A DNA stretch of 64,000 nucleotides from positions 124,001 to 188,000 of the forward strand of contig NZ_CP022529.1 in assembly GCF_002237595.1 (NCBI RefSeq), given 5' to 3'. Below the pieces are notes generated by a model, which saw nothing but the letters and a program-made list of their open reading frames with translations, was not told the origin of the DNA and ran no database searches. Positions 8,319-17,283 of the stretch are shown in pieces; within the stretch, counting starts at the first letter, position 1, and each line of letters starts with the position of its first letter. The position numbers were made by a program, and so were the translations under genes. This DNA comes from Labrenzia sp. VG12. GTDB taxonomy: Bacteria > Pseudomonadota > Alphaproteobacteria > Rhizobiales > Stappiaceae.

Positions 8319-8641
8319 TGGAAAACACTCCTCTTGTTCTAAGGAGCCGGGGACACGTTTCCGGTCACTGCCGGGCGTTGCACATGCGGCGAAGCCGATT
8401 ATAGAAGTGAATTTTGAATATATACAATCTTAAGTAGTTTTAGACCTTGTGGAACGCCCCATGTAACGACTGGTGGAGGAACGCCTGGTCGCTACATTGG
8501 GCGCTCAGCTGAAATTCACTTGCTAGCACGTAAAAGCTTTGCGTGGAGTGTCGAAACGTCCACCTTGCGGCCCCTGCCGTCGTGGCCTCTGCGCAGGCAA
8601 GGTCGCTTGTACCTGCGAAGAGGCCAGAACTGAAAAAGGGG
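8319..8641. other. Intergenic region
   Basis: About 320 bases between two leftward genes. It holds the upstream region of the PSD-like gene (AGGAG about 10 bases before its start, AT-rich stretch 8401-8445) and the hairpin at 8584-8625 after the chemoreceptor. No gene is supported. Confidence 0.5.
8584..8625 (-). terminator. Strong hairpin after the chemoreceptor gene
   Basis: Two 14-base arms with a single mismatch (GGCCTCTGCGCAGG and CCTGCGAAGAGGCC) around a 14-base loop, 16 bases past the stop codon of the leftward MCP gene. No T-run follows, so it may protect the 3' end rather than terminate by itself. Confidence 0.45.
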
Positions 8642-10804
8642 TCAGGCAGCCGCCACTTCCGAAAGAAATCTCTGGATCCTGTCGGAGAGCTGCCGGGTGT
8701 GATCACTGACGGCATCGGCGGCCTCGTGAACATTGCGGGCGGCTTCGCGGGTGTCGCCAATGGATTCGGTGACCGCCTCGATATTGACGACGATCTGTTC
8801 GGTCCCTGTTGCGGCCTCGGCCACGTTCTGGCTGATCTGTTCCGTTGAGACGCGCTGTTCGTTGATCGATGCGGAGATGGCCTGGGTGTGGCCGTCAACC
8901 TCGTCCATCGTGCCGGAAATCTGGGAAATCGCGTTCACGGAAGCTGATGTCGAGGATTGCAGGTCGTTGATCTGGGAAGAGATCTGCTCGGTTGCCTTGG
9001 CAGTCTGTTCGGCGAGCTGCTTGACTTCCGAGGCAACGACGGCAAAGCCCCGGCCTGCGTCGCCGGCACGCGCGGCTTCGATCGTGGCGTTGAGCGCAAG
9101 CAGGTTTGTCTGTTCGGCAATATCCTGAATGAGCGAGATGACCGCACCGATGCCCTTGGCCGATTCCGACAGGCTGGCCACTTGCTCATTCGTTGAGTGG
9201 GCGGTCCGGGCCGCTGTTCCGACCGTGTCCTTGGTATCCGTTACCCGCTGTCCGATATTGTTGATGGACGTGGTCAGGGCTTCGGCCGAATGCGCAACGG
9301 TCTGGACGTTCTGGGATGCTTCCTGGGTCGAGCGGGCTGCCGCAGACGCCCGGTCCAGGGCATTGTTTGCAAGGTTGGACAGAAGGTCGGAGGCGTCGGT
9401 CATGGTGGAGGCATTTCGTGCGAATTCCTCCAGGGACGCTTCGATGGAAGTCTCAAATTCGGTGACAAGCGTGTCGATCCGGGTCTGCCTGACCTGCCGT
9501 TCGCGTTCCGTTGCCGCGTTCTGTTCCGTCAGGTTGGCCCGTTCGACAAGGTTGTCCCGAAAGACGGCAACGGCACGGGTCATATCGCCGACTTCATCGC
9601 GTCTGTCCTTGCCCGACAGGCTGATCTCTGTATTGCCGGCGACCAGTTTTTCCATGTCCGCCACCAGTCGCTTGATGGGTCGGGTAATGCCGTTGCCGGT
9701 CAGCCAGGCGATGAAGGCAACGACAACAAGCAATACGCCGCCGATGGCGGCCATCCGCCAGGCCAGCGTCCTGACAGGAGCCCTGGCCTCGGCAAGCGAC
9801 TGCATGGCAACCACTGCGTAAGGGAGGCCGGAGAAGGTGAAGCCGGCGATCTCGACCCGCATCGTCTCCTCGCCGAAGACCGGGGTGGTCGCCGAAGCCT
9901 GCCCGGTCTCAAAGGCACTGGAAAGCTCGGGCAGGGAGAAGGAGGTCTTCAAGATATCCTGCGAGGTCTCGGTGGCCTTGGAGTTGCTTCTCAAAAGACC
10001 GTCTTGCCCGACCAGCACGACTTCCCCGGTGTCTCCCAGACCGGTTGCCGATTGCATCATCTTGTCGATGCGATCCGGCGGGATGCGCAAGGCCAGAACG
10101 CCTTGCGGCTTGCCGTTCTCTTTCAGGATAACCCTGGATATGAAAGCCGATGGGGCATCTCCTGCAAAGGCATACGGTGCAAAATCGGCAAAATGGTTGG
10201 TCAGGTCTTCGACGTTTGCGAGGGCTGCCCCATAGACTTCGGCCAGTCTGGAGGTCGCAAACAGGCTGTCGTCCTTCCTGAAATTGGCGGCAAAGTCCTC
10301 CTGTTTCTGCACGGAGTAGACCAGGTTGCCCTTGGTGTCGAACAGGTAGAAGTCGGCAAACCCGCTCTGGTTCTGGATTTCGCGGAAGATCGGATGATAC
10401 CGGGAATGGACTTCGTCATAGAACGTCCCGGATTCGGCAACGTTCAGAAGATGTTTTTTCCCTTCCGGGTGCGGATTGTTCTTCAGGTAGGCGTCCGAGA
10501 TCTGCTTGGACGGATCACCGCGGAAGAGCTTCCATTTTTTCCAGCCATCCGTGAACTCCCGCAGGGCCTCGGTGGTCGAAGGATTGCGCGCCAGAAGGTC
10601 GATATCCGTGTTGATCTGGTTGAAAAAATCTTCCGCAGTTGTTCTTGCCCCTTCGGCTGCGGCTGTCAGCCTTTCATTCGTAATCTCTTCGATGCTGCTC
10701 GAGGCGGTCACATATCCACCTATGCCAAGCACAAGGCCGACGATTGCGGTGGCGCCCAGCATGATGGCCGGGACCTTTTTCGAAAATCTGATGTTGTCCA
10801 GCAT
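8642..10804 (-). CDS. Methyl-accepting chemotaxis protein
   Basis: A 720-residue transducer. It has a transmembrane helix at ~7-29 and a ~310-residue periplasmic sensor of dCache type (VYSVQKQEDFAANFR in the membrane-distal part; TGEVVLVGQDGLLRSNS in the proximal part). A second membrane helix lies at ~350-370, then HAMP (ITRPIKRLVADMEKLVAGN) and a long coiled-coil signalling domain with the conserved tip EQTNLLALNATIEAARAG and GFAVVASEVKQLAEQ. It would control flagellar motion through CheA/CheW; the ligand is unknown. No C-terminal CheR-docking pentapeptide is seen. I chose the ATG at 10804, which has a GGGGGG run 11 bases upstream, over the GTG four codons earlier that overlaps this run. 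Confidence 0.93.
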   Translation of the reverse strand: MLDNIRFSKKVPAIMLGATAIVGLVLGIGGYVTASSSIEEITNERLTAAAEGARTTAEDFFNQINTDIDLLARNPSTTEALREFTDGWKKWKLFRGDPSKQISDAYLKNNPHPEGKKHLLNVAESGTFYDEVHSRYHPIFREIQNQSGFADFYLFDTKGNLVYSVQKQEDFAANFRKDDSLFATSRLAEVYGAALANVEDLTNHFADFAPYAFAGDAPSAFISRVILKENGKPQGVLALRIPPDRIDKMMQSATGLGDTGEVVLVGQDGLLRSNSKATETSQDILKTSFSLPELSSAFETGQASATTPVFGEETMRVEIAGFTFSGLPYAVVAMQSLAEARAPVRTLAWRMAAIGGVLLVVVAFIAWLTGNGITRPIKRLVADMEKLVAGNTEISLSGKDRRDEVGDMTRAVAVFRDNLVERANLTEQNAATERERQVRQTRIDTLVTEFETSIEASLEEFARNASTMTDASDLLSNLANNALDRASAAARSTQEASQNVQTVAHSAEALTTSINNIGQRVTDTKDTVGTAARTAHSTNEQVASLSESAKGIGAVISLIQDIAEQTNLLALNATIEAARAGDAGRGFAVVASEVKQLAEQTAKATEQISSQINDLQSSTSASVNAISQISGTMDEVDGHTQAISASINEQRVSTEQISQNVAEAATGTEQIVVNIEAVTESIGDTREAARNVHEAADAVSDHTRQLSDRIQRFLSEVAAA

Positions 10805-11202
10805 GTGCGCTTTCACCCCCCATTGAAAAGCGACGCCGTGAAGCTTCTGAATTTGCTCAAATAAAGTCGGGCTAAATGTTATTTAAAAGATTTACTTAGT
10901 TATTAAGGCCACTGTAATTATTTATAAGGGTAAAAATTACTTGGTTAAACTTAAGGTCAATTAGCTGGCAAAGTAAAATAGATGTCCTGGCCAATGCGCG
11001 CGGGATGTTCATGTTGGGAGGATCGGCCGCGTCCAACTACTCAACCGGGCTTGAAGCCTGCTTTTCGTGCTTTCCTTTGCAGCTCACCGCCGTTTGTTGC
11101 GCGCTTGCGATCAAATGAGTGAGTCCACACCCTAGACGATAGCGCTACTGGACGCCCGCCGTTCTTCCGGTCCACACTGCTGGCAAAAATCGGGAGGAAC
11201 CT
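10805..11202. other. Divergent promoter region
   Basis: About 400 bases between the leftward MCP and the rightward CoA-transferase. The first 180 bases are strikingly AT-rich (10855-10980), fitting the MCP promoter; the part next to the CoA-transferase is GC-rich. No gene is supported. Confidence 0.5.
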
Positions 11203-13125
11203 ATGCGTCGGAAAGTTGTCTCCGCGGCGGACGCGGCTGCGCTGGTCAAGGACGGGGATACCATCACAACATCCGGCTTCGTCGGCATTGGGGTGCCGGA
11301 CGAGTTGCTGGCCGCGATCGAGGCGCGGTTTCTGGCGCGTGGAACGCCGCGTGACCTGTCTCTTGTGTTTGCGGCCGGGCAGGGGGACGGCAAGGACCGG
11401 GGTCTCAATCGGCTTGGACATGACGGTCTTCTGAAACAGGTGGTTGGCGGCCATTGGGGCCTGATCCCGAAAGTGGCGGCACTCGCCGTTGAGGGCAAGA
11501 TCAAGGGCTGGAACCTGCCTCAGGGTTGTATCAGTCAATTATACCGGGATGCGGCAGCCGGTAAGCCTGGCATGCTTTCGAAGGTCGGCCTGGAAACGTT
11601 TGTGGATCCACGAAACGGCGGAGGTGCGATCAACGACATCTCCACGGAACCCCAGGTCGAGCTGATGGAGTTCGGTGGCGAAGAGGTGCTCTATTATCCT
11701 GCTCCGAAAATGACCGTGGCGCTTCTGCGCGGCACGACGGCGGATGAAGCCGGCAATGTCACCATGGAGCGCGAGGCACTGGTGATCGACAATCTGGCCC
11801 AGGCCATGGCCGTGAAGAATGCCGGTGGCGTGGTGATCGTGCAGGTGGAGCGGCTGGCGCGCAGCCGCAGTCTGCAGCCGCGCGAGGTCCAGATCCCCGG
11901 TATTCTGGTGGATGCCGTGGTCGTGGCGAGCCCGCAGAACCACATGCAGACCTACAAGACAGCCTTCTCCCACGCCTTCACCAACCGGATCCGCCCGCCG
12001 GATGGCGAGATCCCGGCGATGGAACTCGGTCCGCGCAAGATCATCGCAAGGCGCTGCGCCTTCGAACTCCCGGTCAATGGTGTGATCAATCTCGGCATCG
12101 GCATGCCGGAAGGGGTTGCTGCCGTCGCCGCGGAAGAGGGGCTCCTGAACCACGTCACACTGACCGCGGAACCCGGAGTGGTCGGCGGTCAGCCCGCCTC
12201 GGGCCTCGATTTCGGCGCGGCCGTGGATGTGGACGCGGTGATCCCGCAGAATTCCCAGTTCGATTTTTACGATGGCGGCGGGCTCGACATGGCCTGTCTC
12301 GGCCTTGCCCAGGCCGATGCGGACGGCAACGTCAATGTTTCACGTTTCGGCCCTCGTCTCGCCGGGGCAGGCGGGTTCATCAATATCAGCCAGAACGCCA
12401 AGTCCCTGGTCTTCGCCGGCACCTTCACCGCCAAGGGGCTGCACGTGCAGCTGGACGAAGGCCGCATGAACATCCGGCAGGAAGGCAGCTCTCGAAAGTT
12501 CCTGGATCATGTCGAGCAGGTGACCTTCTCCGGGCGCCGGGCCGCGCGTCTGGGGCAGCCTGTGCTTTATGTGACCGAGCGCTGTGTGTTTCAGCTGAGC
12601 GCGGAGGGCCTGGTCCTGAAGGAAGTCGCGCCGGGGGTCGACATCGAGCGTGACATCCTCGGTCAGATGTCCTTCCGGCCGATCATCGGCGAGATCGAGC
12701 CGATGGATGCGCGTCTGTTTGCCGACGGACCGATGGACCTGCGCCGGGAGCTGTTGCATCTCGACCTTCCGGAACGGATCGCGCTCGACAGCGCGGAAAA
12801 CCGTCTCTTCATCAATTTCGAAAAGATGCGCATTCGCACCACGGAGGAAGTCGAGCAGGTTCGCGATCAGGTGGAGCGGGTCTGCGGCCCCTTCGGCGAA
12901 CGGGTCGATGTCATCGTCAACTATGACGGGTTCCACCTGGACGATGACGTGAGCAATGATTACGCAGAAATGGTCGCCGATCTGGAAAACCGGTTCTATG
13001 GAACCGTTACGCGCTACTCAGGCTCCGCCTTCCTTCGGCTGAAACTCGGCGAAACGCTTCAGGGCGCATCGCATATCTACGAGACCCGGGACGCGGCACA
13101 GTCGTTTCTGGACGGCCGGGGGTGA
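11203..13125 (+). CDS. Long acyl-CoA:acetate/3-ketoacid CoA-transferase (family I)
   Basis: A 640-residue protein. Residues 1-270 match the alpha half of family I CoA-transferases (GDTITTSGFVGIGVPDELL) and residues 275-520 the beta half (INLGIGMPEGVAAVAAEEG). The candidate catalytic glutamate is E323 in EPGVVGGQPASGLDFG, as in YdiF/propionate CoA-transferase enzymes that carry CoA on a Glu thioester between acyl acids. Those enzymes are usually about 520-530 residues long; this one has roughly 115 more (from ~525), including VDVIVNYDGFHLDDDVSNDY, of unknown role. GGAGG lies 6 bases before the ATG. It stands alone, so the acyl substrate cannot be inferred from context. Confidence 0.85.
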   Translation: MRRKVVSAADAAALVKDGDTITTSGFVGIGVPDELLAAIEARFLARGTPRDLSLVFAAGQGDGKDRGLNRLGHDGLLKQVVGGHWGLIPKVAALAVEGKIKGWNLPQGCISQLYRDAAAGKPGMLSKVGLETFVDPRNGGGAINDISTEPQVELMEFGGEEVLYYPAPKMTVALLRGTTADEAGNVTMEREALVIDNLAQAMAVKNAGGVVIVQVERLARSRSLQPREVQIPGILVDAVVVASPQNHMQTYKTAFSHAFTNRIRPPDGEIPAMELGPRKIIARRCAFELPVNGVINLGIGMPEGVAAVAAEEGLLNHVTLTAEPGVVGGQPASGLDFGAAVDVDAVIPQNSQFDFYDGGGLDMACLGLAQADADGNVNVSRFGPRLAGAGGFINISQNAKSLVFAGTFTAKGLHVQLDEGRMNIRQEGSSRKFLDHVEQVTFSGRRAARLGQPVLYVTERCVFQLSAEGLVLKEVAPGVDIERDILGQMSFRPIIGEIEPMDARLFADGPMDLRRELLHLDLPERIALDSAENRLFINFEKMRIRTTEEVEQVRDQVERVCGPFGERVDVIVNYDGFHLDDDVSNDYAEMVADLENRFYGTVTRYSGSAFLRLKLGETLQGASHIYETRDAAQSFLDGRG

Positions 13126-13157
13126 TCTGAGGCACGCTGCGTGACGCTGATCGGCCT

Positions 13158-13865
13158 TCAGCCTTGTGCGCCGGAGGCAGTCCTGTTGCGTCGCCCGGCT
13201 ACATAGTCCCTGAGCAAGCTGACCCGTTTCGGCCGGAAGCTCTCAGTGCCGCGTGTCATCGTTTCGATGCGGCTGACATGAAAATGCCGGAAGTCCTGCC
13301 GCAGGCGGCAATGGGCAAGCAAAAGCAGCGTGTCCTCTCCATAGGACATGCCGAGCGGCCAGATCTCGCGGTTCGTCACCCGCTCCTGCATGTCGCGATA
13401 CGAAATTTGCAGGCTGAATTCCTGCCAGCAGGCTTCGCGCAGGAGCGCCAGATCAATCGCGACCGGCGGGCGCTGATCCTGTCGCCGCCAGCTCCGCAGC
13501 ACGGTGTGCATGGCCTGGCGGGCCTGGGCATCGGGCAGGGTGGCGACGATCCGGGCAATCGCGGTGCGCCCGGCCTCGATCAGGGCGGTGTCGCCGATCT
13601 GTTCCAATCCACTTTGGGCAAGTGCGAGCGCCTCGATCTCCAGCCGGGAAAAGCTCTGCGGCGGCAGGGACGTGTCTTCCGTCAGCGTGTAGCCGACACC
13701 GGCTGCCCCATCGATCAGGGCGCCGCCGGCCCGTAATGTTGCAATATCCCGATAAAGCTGGCGCAGCGACACGCCGCTTTCTTCCGCAAGCCGGGCTGCT
13801 GTGACCGGTTGCGGCAGCCGCCGGAGCGTGTCCATCAGGCGCATCAGTCTGTCGGTGCGGGCCAT
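13158..13865 (-). CDS. HTH/WYL-type transcriptional regulator (YafY family)
   Basis: A 235-residue protein. The winged helix-turn-helix at the N-terminus (RLAEESGVSLRQLYRDIATL) is followed by GAGVGYTL and a WYL-like domain (EFSLQISYRDMQERVTNRE, then WPLGMSYGEDTLLLLAHC). This is the architecture of YafY/DeoR-like regulators. It is divergent from a GST gene with about 80 bases between the starts, so control of that gene is likely. The ligand is unknown. Confidence 0.87.
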   Translation of the reverse strand: MARTDRLMRLMDTLRRLPQPVTAARLAEESGVSLRQLYRDIATLRAGGALIDGAAGVGYTLTEDTSLPPQSFSRLEIEALALAQSGLEQIGDTALIEAGRTAIARIVATLPDAQARQAMHTVLRSWRRQDQRPPVAIDLALLREACWQEFSLQISYRDMQERVTNREIWPLGMSYGEDTLLLLAHCRLRQDFRHFHVSRIETMTRGTESFRPKRVSLLRDYVAGRRNRTASGAQG

Positions 13866-13944
13866 GATCGCGATTTCCTCCTGCCGGAAAATGTCAGCAG
13901 GGGGACGCTATAGCTTCTCCGTCCAATTCGAAAGGAGCATTTTC

Positions 13945-14541
13945 ATGACCACGCTTTACCACTCTCCCAACAGCCGGTCGTCTTCCCTTGTTGCACTCGT
14001 CGAAGAACTCGGCGCGGCGGTCGACATCAAGGAGGTGACGATCACTCGCAATGACGGCAGCGGCGGACCCGACCCGCTGAACCCGCACCCGGAAAAGAAA
14101 GTGCCCTATCTCGTGGATGGAAACGAAAAAATCCGCGAGCGCGGTGCGATTGTTCTTTATCTGACGGACAAGTTCCCCGAGGCAGGTCTCGGACCGATCG
14201 AGGGACAACCCGGCCGCGGTGAGTACCTGTCCTGGCTGTTCTACTACCAGGGCATCATGGAACCTGTTGGCGTCTTTCACTTCACCGGCTTGACCCATCC
14301 GGCCCTGACGGCCACGTTCCGGGACTTTGATACCATGGTCCAGCGACTTGCAGAGGCCCTTGAGGACCAGCCCTATCTGCTTGGCGACCGGTATTCGGCG
14401 GCGGATCTCCTCTGCAGCAGCCCGTTCAACTGGGCGCCGGATCTCATGCCGGACAACCAGGCCATTCGTGATTGGGTGGCACGCTGCTCGGACAGGCCGG
14501 CTGTCAGGAGAATAATGGAGCAGGACAAAAGGGCCGCCTGA
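13945..14541 (+). CDS. Glutathione S-transferase
   Basis: A 198-residue GST. The N-terminal thioredoxin-like domain starts TTLYHSPNSRSSSLVALVEE with Ser residues at the glutathione-activating position, followed by KKVPYLVDGNEKIRERGAI (cis-Pro and the E-R-G-A-I glutathione-binding segment). The C-terminal helical domain has PYLLGDRYSAADLL. It conjugates or isomerises electrophiles with glutathione in the cytosol. AAAGGAG lies 7 bases before the ATG. It is divergent from, and probably controlled by, the WYL regulator. Confidence 0.92.
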   Translation: MTTLYHSPNSRSSSLVALVEELGAAVDIKEVTITRNDGSGGPDPLNPHPEKKVPYLVDGNEKIRERGAIVLYLTDKFPEAGLGPIEGQPGRGEYLSWLFYYQGIMEPVGVFHFTGLTHPALTATFRDFDTMVQRLAEALEDQPYLLGDRYSAADLLCSSPFNWAPDLMPDNQAIRDWVARCSDRPAVRRIMEQDKRAA

Positions 14542-14561
14542 TCGGCCCGGATGGCAGAAAC

Positions 14562-14594
14562 AAAAAAGGCCCTTCAGCAGATGCCGAAAGGGCC
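14562..14594 (-). terminator. Rho-independent terminator of the PilZ gene
   Basis: On the minus strand, GGCCCTT pairs with AAGGGCC and is followed by six T. It lies about 40 bases past the stop codon of the leftward PilZ gene and also faces the convergent GST gene. Confidence 0.85.
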
Positions 14595-14630
14595 AACCTC
14601 GTGGAAAGAGACGACGCGAAAGCGTCGGCC

Positions 14631-15131
14631 TCAGCGCCGTTTGCCGAAAGTCGGTTTGCCGCCACCTGTCGGCCGCGCCTTGCGGGTCGGGCCTTGCGGC
14701 ACGCCTTGCGGGTCGCTGAAATGCTTGCGCTGGAAGAAGTTGTCCGGGCTGTCGCGCCGCTCATCAAGTTCGCTCTTCAGCGCCTCTTCAGACGTTTTCA
14801 GCACCTGCGCGCGCTGCGCCGACACCGGGCGTTTTTCACTGATGAACTGCACACCGCAACGCAGGCCTTCTTCCCAGCGCCGTTCGCAGGTCACTTCATA
14901 GTCTTCCAGATCGATGTGAAGGTCGAATTCCTTCGGCAGCATGAAGGCCTGCTCGAATTCGAGCATGGCGCCGCCGTCAGAAATATTGCGCACGGTGCAG
15001 GGGATGGATCTCAAGCCGTGCTGGAAGACCATTTTCCCTTTCTTGAACACGCGGGCTCGCCGCGCCCGAGGAAACTGATCGCTGGCGCTTTCATCCGCAA
15101 CATGGTGCGGGACTGGTTTGGCGTCCGACAT
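14631..15131 (-). CDS. PilZ domain protein
   Basis: A 166-residue protein. A PilZ domain occupies residues ~23-105, with the basic stretch RARRARVFKKGK and the motif VRNISDGGAMLEF, close to the N-x-S-x-x-G c-di-GMP signature. The C-terminal ~55 residues are basic and low-complexity (RKARPTGGGKPTFGKRR). It probably senses cyclic di-GMP, which fits the three GGDEF proteins in this window, but many alphaproteobacterial PilZ proteins of this kind lack the full RxxxR motif, so binding is uncertain. I start at 15131; an ATG two codons upstream is also possible. Confidence 0.85.
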   Translation of the reverse strand: MSDAKPVPHHVADESASDQFPRARRARVFKKGKMVFQHGLRSIPCTVRNISDGGAMLEFEQAFMLPKEFDLHIDLEDYEVTCERRWEEGLRCGVQFISEKRPVSAQRAQVLKTSEEALKSELDERRDSPDNFFQRKHFSDPQGVPQGPTRKARPTGGGKPTFGKRR

Positions 15132-15452
15132 AGTCATCTCACGGTTAACGTGCCTCATTGGACGGTTTCCGCCCTACTCGGAAGCCAGTTTAACAACAAA
15201 TGCCTTGCCAATCCGTGAATCTCTGGTGCCGCCGCCAAGAATTCCCATGCGCCCCCGAAATCGGCCCATCCGTTTGCGATTTGCAATAAAACGGCGTAAG
15301 CGAGGGGAAGAGAAACCTGAGCGTTTTCATTTCGCGGGCATTCGTGGAACACCATTCCTTGAATTGATACAGGTTCTTTCTTTATTTACGGGCAAGCCAA
15401 ACGAAGGAAAGGCGCGGATAATCGTTTGATTTCCGCCAAGATTGAGGCGTTG

Positions 15453-16295
15453 ATGACCGAAGACCAGATATCCTTTTTGAACCAGCTTGCGATCCGCGCT
15501 GGTGAGGAAATCCTGAAAATTTATGCTCAGCCCTTCGAGGTTGAGAACAAGACGGACGGATCTCCGGTTACCAAGGCCGATGCAGCTGCGGAAAAAATCA
15601 TATTGGCGGGGTTGGCAGACCGCTTTGCCGACATTCCCGTCGTTGCCGAAGAAAGCGTCGAAGCGGGAAACCTGCCGATTGTCGGTGACCGTTACTTCCT
15701 CGTCGATCCCCTGGATGGAACCAAGGAATTCCTGAAGAAGAACGGCGAGTTTACGGTCAACATCGCCTTGATCGAGGACGGTCAACCAGTCTTCGGTGTG
15801 GTGTCGGCTCCCGCGCTTGGCGAAATTTTCTGGGGTGGACGTCTGGAAGAAAACGGTTCGACGCAGACCGCCGCGTTCAAGGGCAGGATCGAAGGTGGCG
15901 CGGTGTCCGGCACGGAGCGCATCACCGTGCGGACAGCGCCTGCAGAAGGCCTGAGCGTCCTGGCCAGCCGGTCGCACATGTCGGAGGAAACGGCATCCTT
16001 CATCAGCAATTTTCAGGTCGCGGAGCAGCTGTCCGTTGGCTCTTCCCTGAAATTGTGCTGGGTGGCAGCCGGTCGCGCAGATCTCTATCCGCGCCTTGCA
16101 CTGACAATGCAGTGGGACATCGCGGCAGGCGACGCTGTCGTGCGCGCAGCAGGTGGCGCGGTTGTCTATGCCGAAAACGGTGCGGATTTCAGTTACCAGG
16201 TGCCCCGCAATGCAACCAAGGACGATCTGCGCAACCCGCATTTTCTTGCCGTGAGCAACAAGGCACTGCTTGAAGGCCTGGCACCCGCCGCCTGA
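15453..16295 (+). CDS. cysQ: 3'(2'),5'-bisphosphate nucleotidase
   Basis: A 280-residue member of the lithium-sensitive phosphatase superfamily. The metal-binding motifs are present: EES (VVAEESVEAG), DPLDGTKEF, and WDIAAGDAV near the C-terminus. CysQ converts adenosine 3',5'-bisphosphate (PAP) to AMP, recycling the by-product of PAPS reduction. It lies directly upstream of cysD and cysNC on the same strand, with 57 bases to cysD, which supports this role. The ATG at 15453 follows GAGG by 5 bases; an upstream in-frame TTG at 15426 is less likely. Confidence 0.93.
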   Translation: MTEDQISFLNQLAIRAGEEILKIYAQPFEVENKTDGSPVTKADAAAEKIILAGLADRFADIPVVAEESVEAGNLPIVGDRYFLVDPLDGTKEFLKKNGEFTVNIALIEDGQPVFGVVSAPALGEIFWGGRLEENGSTQTAAFKGRIEGGAVSGTERITVRTAPAEGLSVLASRSHMSEETASFISNFQVAEQLSVGSSLKLCWVAAGRADLYPRLALTMQWDIAAGDAVVRAAGGAVVYAENGADFSYQVPRNATKDDLRNPHFLAVSNKALLEGLAPAA

Positions 16296-16352
16296 CAGAC
16301 CTCCCGGACCTGATGACGACGGCCGCTTCAACGGCCCAACGGAAAAGCGAAC

Positions 16353-17282
16353 ATGAACATGCAATCTCAGGGGATCACACCCGAGCGCCTTAGCAATCTG
16401 AAGCGGCTGGAAGCGGAAAGCATCCACATCATCCGCGAAGTTGCCGCAGAATTCTCCAATCCGGTGATGCTCTATTCCATCGGCAAGGATTCAGGGGTGA
16501 TGCTGCATCTGGCTATGAAGGCCTTTTACCCCTCGAAACCGCCATTTCCGCTGTTGCATGTGGACACGACCTGGAAATTCCGTGAGATGATCACGTTTCG
16601 CGACGAGACCGCGAAGCGTCTTGGCATGGATCTTCTCGTCTATACCAATCCGGAAGGGCTGGCGAAGAACATCAATCCGTTTGATCACGGTTCGTCGGTG
16701 CACACCCATGTCATGAAGACCGAGGCGCTGAAACAGGCGCTCGACAAGTATGGTTTCGATGCCGCTTTCGGTGGTGCCCGCCGGGACGAGGAAAAATCGA
16801 GGGCCAAGGAGCGCGTGTTCTCGTTCCGGAACGCCAGTCATGGCTGGGATCCGAAGAACCAGCGGCCGGAACTCTGGAGCCTCTACAACGCCCGGGTTGC
16901 CAAGGGCGAAAGCATTCGCGCCTTTCCCCTGTCCAACTGGACCGAACTCGACATCTGGCAATACATCCTGACGGAAAGCATTCCGATGGTTCCGCTCTAC
17001 TTTGCCGCCAAGCGGCCAGTGGTGAACCGCGATGGCATGCTGATCATGGTTGACGACGAGCGCATGAAACTGCAGGCCGGTGAAACGGTTGAGGAGAAAA
17101 TGGTCCGTTTCCGCACGCTCGGCTGTTACCCGCTGACCGGCGCCATTGAATCGGACGCCGATACGCTGCCCGCCATTGTCCGTGAAATGCTGATAGCCCG
17201 CACGTCGGAGCGCCAGGGTCGCCTGATCGACAAGGACGAAAGCGCCTCAATGGAAAAGAAGAAGCGCGAAGGATATTTCTAA
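16353..17282 (+). CDS. cysD: Sulfate adenylyltransferase subunit 2
   Basis: A 309-residue PP-loop ATP pyrophosphatase. The pyrophosphate-binding loop is YSIGKDSGVMLHLA, and FGGARRDEEKSRAKER is a CysD hallmark. With the CysN GTPase it forms adenosine 5'-phosphosulfate (APS) from sulfate and ATP. The stop codon overlaps the cysNC start region (one base between), so translation is probably coupled. Length is normal for the family. Confidence 0.97.
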   Translation: MNMQSQGITPERLSNLKRLEAESIHIIREVAAEFSNPVMLYSIGKDSGVMLHLAMKAFYPSKPPFPLLHVDTTWKFREMITFRDETAKRLGMDLLVYTNPEGLAKNINPFDHGSSVHTHVMKTEALKQALDKYGFDAAFGGARRDEEKSRAKERVFSFRNASHGWDPKNQRPELWSLYNARVAKGESIRAFPLSNWTELDIWQYILTESIPMVPLYFAAKRPVVNRDGMLIMVDDERMKLQAGETVEEKMVRFRTLGCYPLTGAIESDADTLPAIVREMLIARTSERQGRLIDKDESASMEKKKREGYF

Positions 17283-17283
17283 G

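Noticed and set aside
7227..8342. Rightward open frame of 371 codons opposite the PSD-like gene
   Set aside because: The opposite strand encodes a signal peptide and a full set of family motifs; this frame is its shadow in GC-rich DNA.
8440..8898. Leftward open frame of 152 codons after the chemoreceptor
   Set aside because: It overlaps the MCP C-terminal coding region in another frame and has a Ser/Arg/Pro-rich random composition.
9197..10864. Rightward open frame of 555 codons opposite the chemoreceptor
   Set aside because: The MCP on the minus strand is unmistakable; this frame has no domain and arises from GC-skewed codon positions.
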